Assembly: GCA_934552695.1 (NCBI GenBank) | Contig: CAKTER010000051.1 | Coordinates: forward strand, 1 to 9,533 | Length of the DNA: 9,533 bases | Source of the DNA: an uncultured Eubacteriales bacterium | Lineage (GTDB): Bacteria; Bacillota; Clostridia; Lachnospirales; Anaerotignaceae | Direction of reading: 5' to 3' | Shown here: piece after piece, positions 7,160 to 9,533 of the stretch | Numbering within the stretch: position 1 is the first letter of the stretch | Layout of the letters: every line of letters begins with the position of its first letter | The notes under the pieces: model-generated | Seen by the model: only the letters and a program-made list of their open reading frames with translations | What the model was told of the DNA's origin: nothing | Databases searched by the model: none | Program-made: the position numbers and the translations under genes

Positions 7160-7179
7160 CAAGGCCGGTAAATTTGCGG

Positions 7180-7185
7180 TATAAT
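7180..7185 (+). promoter_or_regulatory. -10 element of the lipoprotein gene promoter
   Basis: Perfect TATAAT, about 62 bases before the ATG at 7247. No good -35 lies at 16-18 bases; the perfect TTGACA at 7125-7130 is too far (49 bases). This fits an activator-dependent promoter using the TTCACC repeat just upstream. Confidence 0.65.
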
Positions 7186-7200
7186 ACAAACAACAAATTG

Positions 7201-7227
7201 GGCCGCCCCGGTCTCCGGGCCCGGCCA
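7201..7227 (+). promoter_or_regulatory. 5'-UTR hairpin before the lipoprotein gene
   Basis: GGCCG pairs with CGGCC outside and CCCGG with CCGGG inside, around a TCT loop with a small internal loop between. No T-run follows, so it is not a typical terminator. It starts about 10 bases after the predicted transcription start and ends 6 bases before the AAGGAGG ribosome binding site, so it may stabilise the message or tune translation. Confidence 0.5.
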
Positions 7228-7246
7228 CACAACAAGGAGGATACCC

Positions 7247-8425
7247 ATGAAATTTCAAAAGTTTACCTGCACACTGCTGGCTTCGCTGCTGGTTTTGGGC
7301 GCTGCCGGGTGCAGCCAGAAAGCCGATGACGCCAACGACGCCAGCACCAACGACCAAACCGAAACGGAGCCCGCCGATACCGGCACGGCCGCAGCGGCCT
7401 TCGACTTCAGCGCCTCGCTGGACGAAAACGGCTTTTTCACCGGCGTGACCGCCAGCGACTATGTGACCCTGGCCGACTACAGCACCCTGGCCTTCGACGA
7501 AAGCTCCGCCAGCCTCACCGACGAGGACGTTCAGCAGGCGGTGGACGATTTTATGGCCGGCTTTGAGACCGAGCACCAGATTTTGGAGGGAGAGGTTCAG
7601 AACGGCGATGTGGTGAACATTGCCTTTGAAGGGTCGGTCAACGGTGTAGCCTTCCAGGGCGGCACCTCCCAAAGCTACGACCTGACCATTGGCAGCCACA
7701 GCTTTGTGGATGATTTTGAAGAACAGCTTATCGGCCATTCCGTCGGAGACGTGGTAGATGTGCGAGTCACTTTCCCCGACGGCTACCGGGATTCTACCGA
7801 CGCCGATGGGAACCCGGTGGTGCTGGCCGGGCAGGAAGTGGATTTTAAGGTCACTATCAACTATATCAGCCAGACCGAGCCCGCTCAGCTGACCGAGGAC
7901 TTTGTGAAGGACACCTTACAGCAATACTATGGCGTTTCCACCGTCGATGAGCTGTATGACTATCTGCGTACCACCACCCTGGATAGCCGGCGGCGCTCCT
8001 TTGTGGAGGATTATTTGATGAACAACAGCACCTTTGCCGACGAGCTGCCTGCCGCAGTCACCGACTACACCCGGGACTTTACCCTGAATTATGCCCGCAG
8101 CACCGCCCTGAACAACGGCTATACCGATGTAGAGGCCTTTTTGATTGCCTGCGGCTTTAACTCCACCCAGGACTATCTGGATAAGCAGGCCGAAAGCATC
8201 ACCTATGGGGCCAAATACTATTTGGTGTTGCAGGCGCTGGCCGAACAGGAAGGCCTACAGATTCAAAAGGATGACATTGCCACCTACTTTAACGACCAGT
8301 ACTCCACCGATTATTCCGAGTACGAGTCCGAATACGGCTACAACTACCTGGCCTTGGTAACCATGCAAAACACCGCCCTGGACCGGGTTTTGACCACTTG
8401 CGAAGCTAATACGTTAAACCGCTAA
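7247..8425 (+). CDS. Lipoprotein with trigger-factor-like FKBP peptidyl-prolyl isomerase
   Basis: 392-residue predicted lipoprotein. Residues 1-21 are a signal peptide with a hydrophobic core and a lipobox ending AAGC, lipidation on Cys22. Residues 23-50 are an acidic, Thr/Asp/Ala-rich linker. About 70-115 resemble the segment leading into the trigger factor PPIase domain, 118-206 form an FKBP-like domain (NGDVVNIAFEGSVNGVAFQGG, then FVDDFEEQLIGHSVGD and LAGQEVDFKVTINYI), and 215-385 are helical and trigger-factor-like (FVKDTLQQYYG; YYLVLQALAEQEGLQIQKDDI). The ribosome-binding N-terminal domain of cytosolic trigger factor is replaced by the lipid anchor, so I infer an extracytoplasmic foldase, comparable in role but not sequence to PrsA. 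A Tyr/Glu-rich patch (352-367) lies near the end. Start fixed by AAGGAGG six bases upstream. PPIase activity is not provable by eye; it may act only as a chaperone. Confidence 0.85.
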   Translation: MKFQKFTCTLLASLLVLGAAGCSQKADDANDASTNDQTETEPADTGTAAAAFDFSASLDENGFFTGVTASDYVTLADYSTLAFDESSASLTDEDVQQAVDDFMAGFETEHQILEGEVQNGDVVNIAFEGSVNGVAFQGGTSQSYDLTIGSHSFVDDFEEQLIGHSVGDVVDVRVTFPDGYRDSTDADGNPVVLAGQEVDFKVTINYISQTEPAQLTEDFVKDTLQQYYGVSTVDELYDYLRTTTLDSRRRSFVEDYLMNNSTFADELPAAVTDYTRDFTLNYARSTALNNGYTDVEAFLIACGFNSTQDYLDKQAESITYGAKYYLVLQALAEQEGLQIQKDDIATYFNDQYSTDYSEYESEYGYNYLALVTMQNTALDRVLTTCEANTLNR

Positions 8426-8439
8426 AATTTTTTCCGCTT

Positions 8440-9533
<1,094 letters not shown>

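Noticed and set aside
7007..7738. 243-codon open frame on the minus strand across the divergent promoters and the lipoprotein gene
   Set aside because: It crosses the promoters of both flanking genes and is antisense to the lipoprotein; Gly/Val-rich composition is a typical shadow frame.

Overview
The window looks like chromosomal DNA from a G+C-rich Clostridia-type member of the Bacillota, possibly Oscillospirales. This rests on strong AGGAGG-type ribosome binding sites, the yerC-pcrA-ligA gene order also known from Bacillus, a MarR/DegV cluster, and a lipoprotein with Gram-positive features. The taxonomic guess is inference. I see no mobile element, CRISPR array, tRNA or rRNA.

Layout: everything left of about 7041 is on the minus strand and everything right of 7247 is on the plus strand. 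Reading leftwards from the divergence point, yerC (TrpR-like repressor, 6736-7041) ends in a rho-independent terminator. It is followed by pcrA (UvrD-type helicase, 4375-6570) and ligA (NAD-dependent DNA ligase, 2384-4342), which form a tight repair/replication pair with a 32-base gap. After an 80-base AT-richer region with two candidate promoters comes a second minus-strand operon: a MarR-family regulator (1788-2237) and two DegV-family fatty-acid-binding proteins (867-1739 and 19-861). Its main promoter has a palindrome over the predicted transcription start, a natural place for autoregulation.

Rightwards, a lipoprotein carrying a trigger-factor-like FKBP domain and helical C-terminal region (7247-8425) is preceded by a promoter with a perfect -10 and no convincing -35. 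In place of the -35 is a direct repeat with 11-base period, of the type bound by OmpR/PhoB-family response regulators. Then comes gdhA (glutamate dehydrogenase, from 8550, cut by the window end) with its own promoter enclosed between the arms of a perfect 8-base inverted repeat.

Most of the window is housekeeping. I do not see a wholly new system. The points most worth checking are the LigA active-site substitutions (the Glu before the KxDG lysine, RGDG and motif IV Lys all changed), the MarR-DegV-DegV operon as a possible lipid-sensing unit, the exported trigger-factor-like foldase with its candidate response-regulator box, and the symmetric element around the gdhA promoter.
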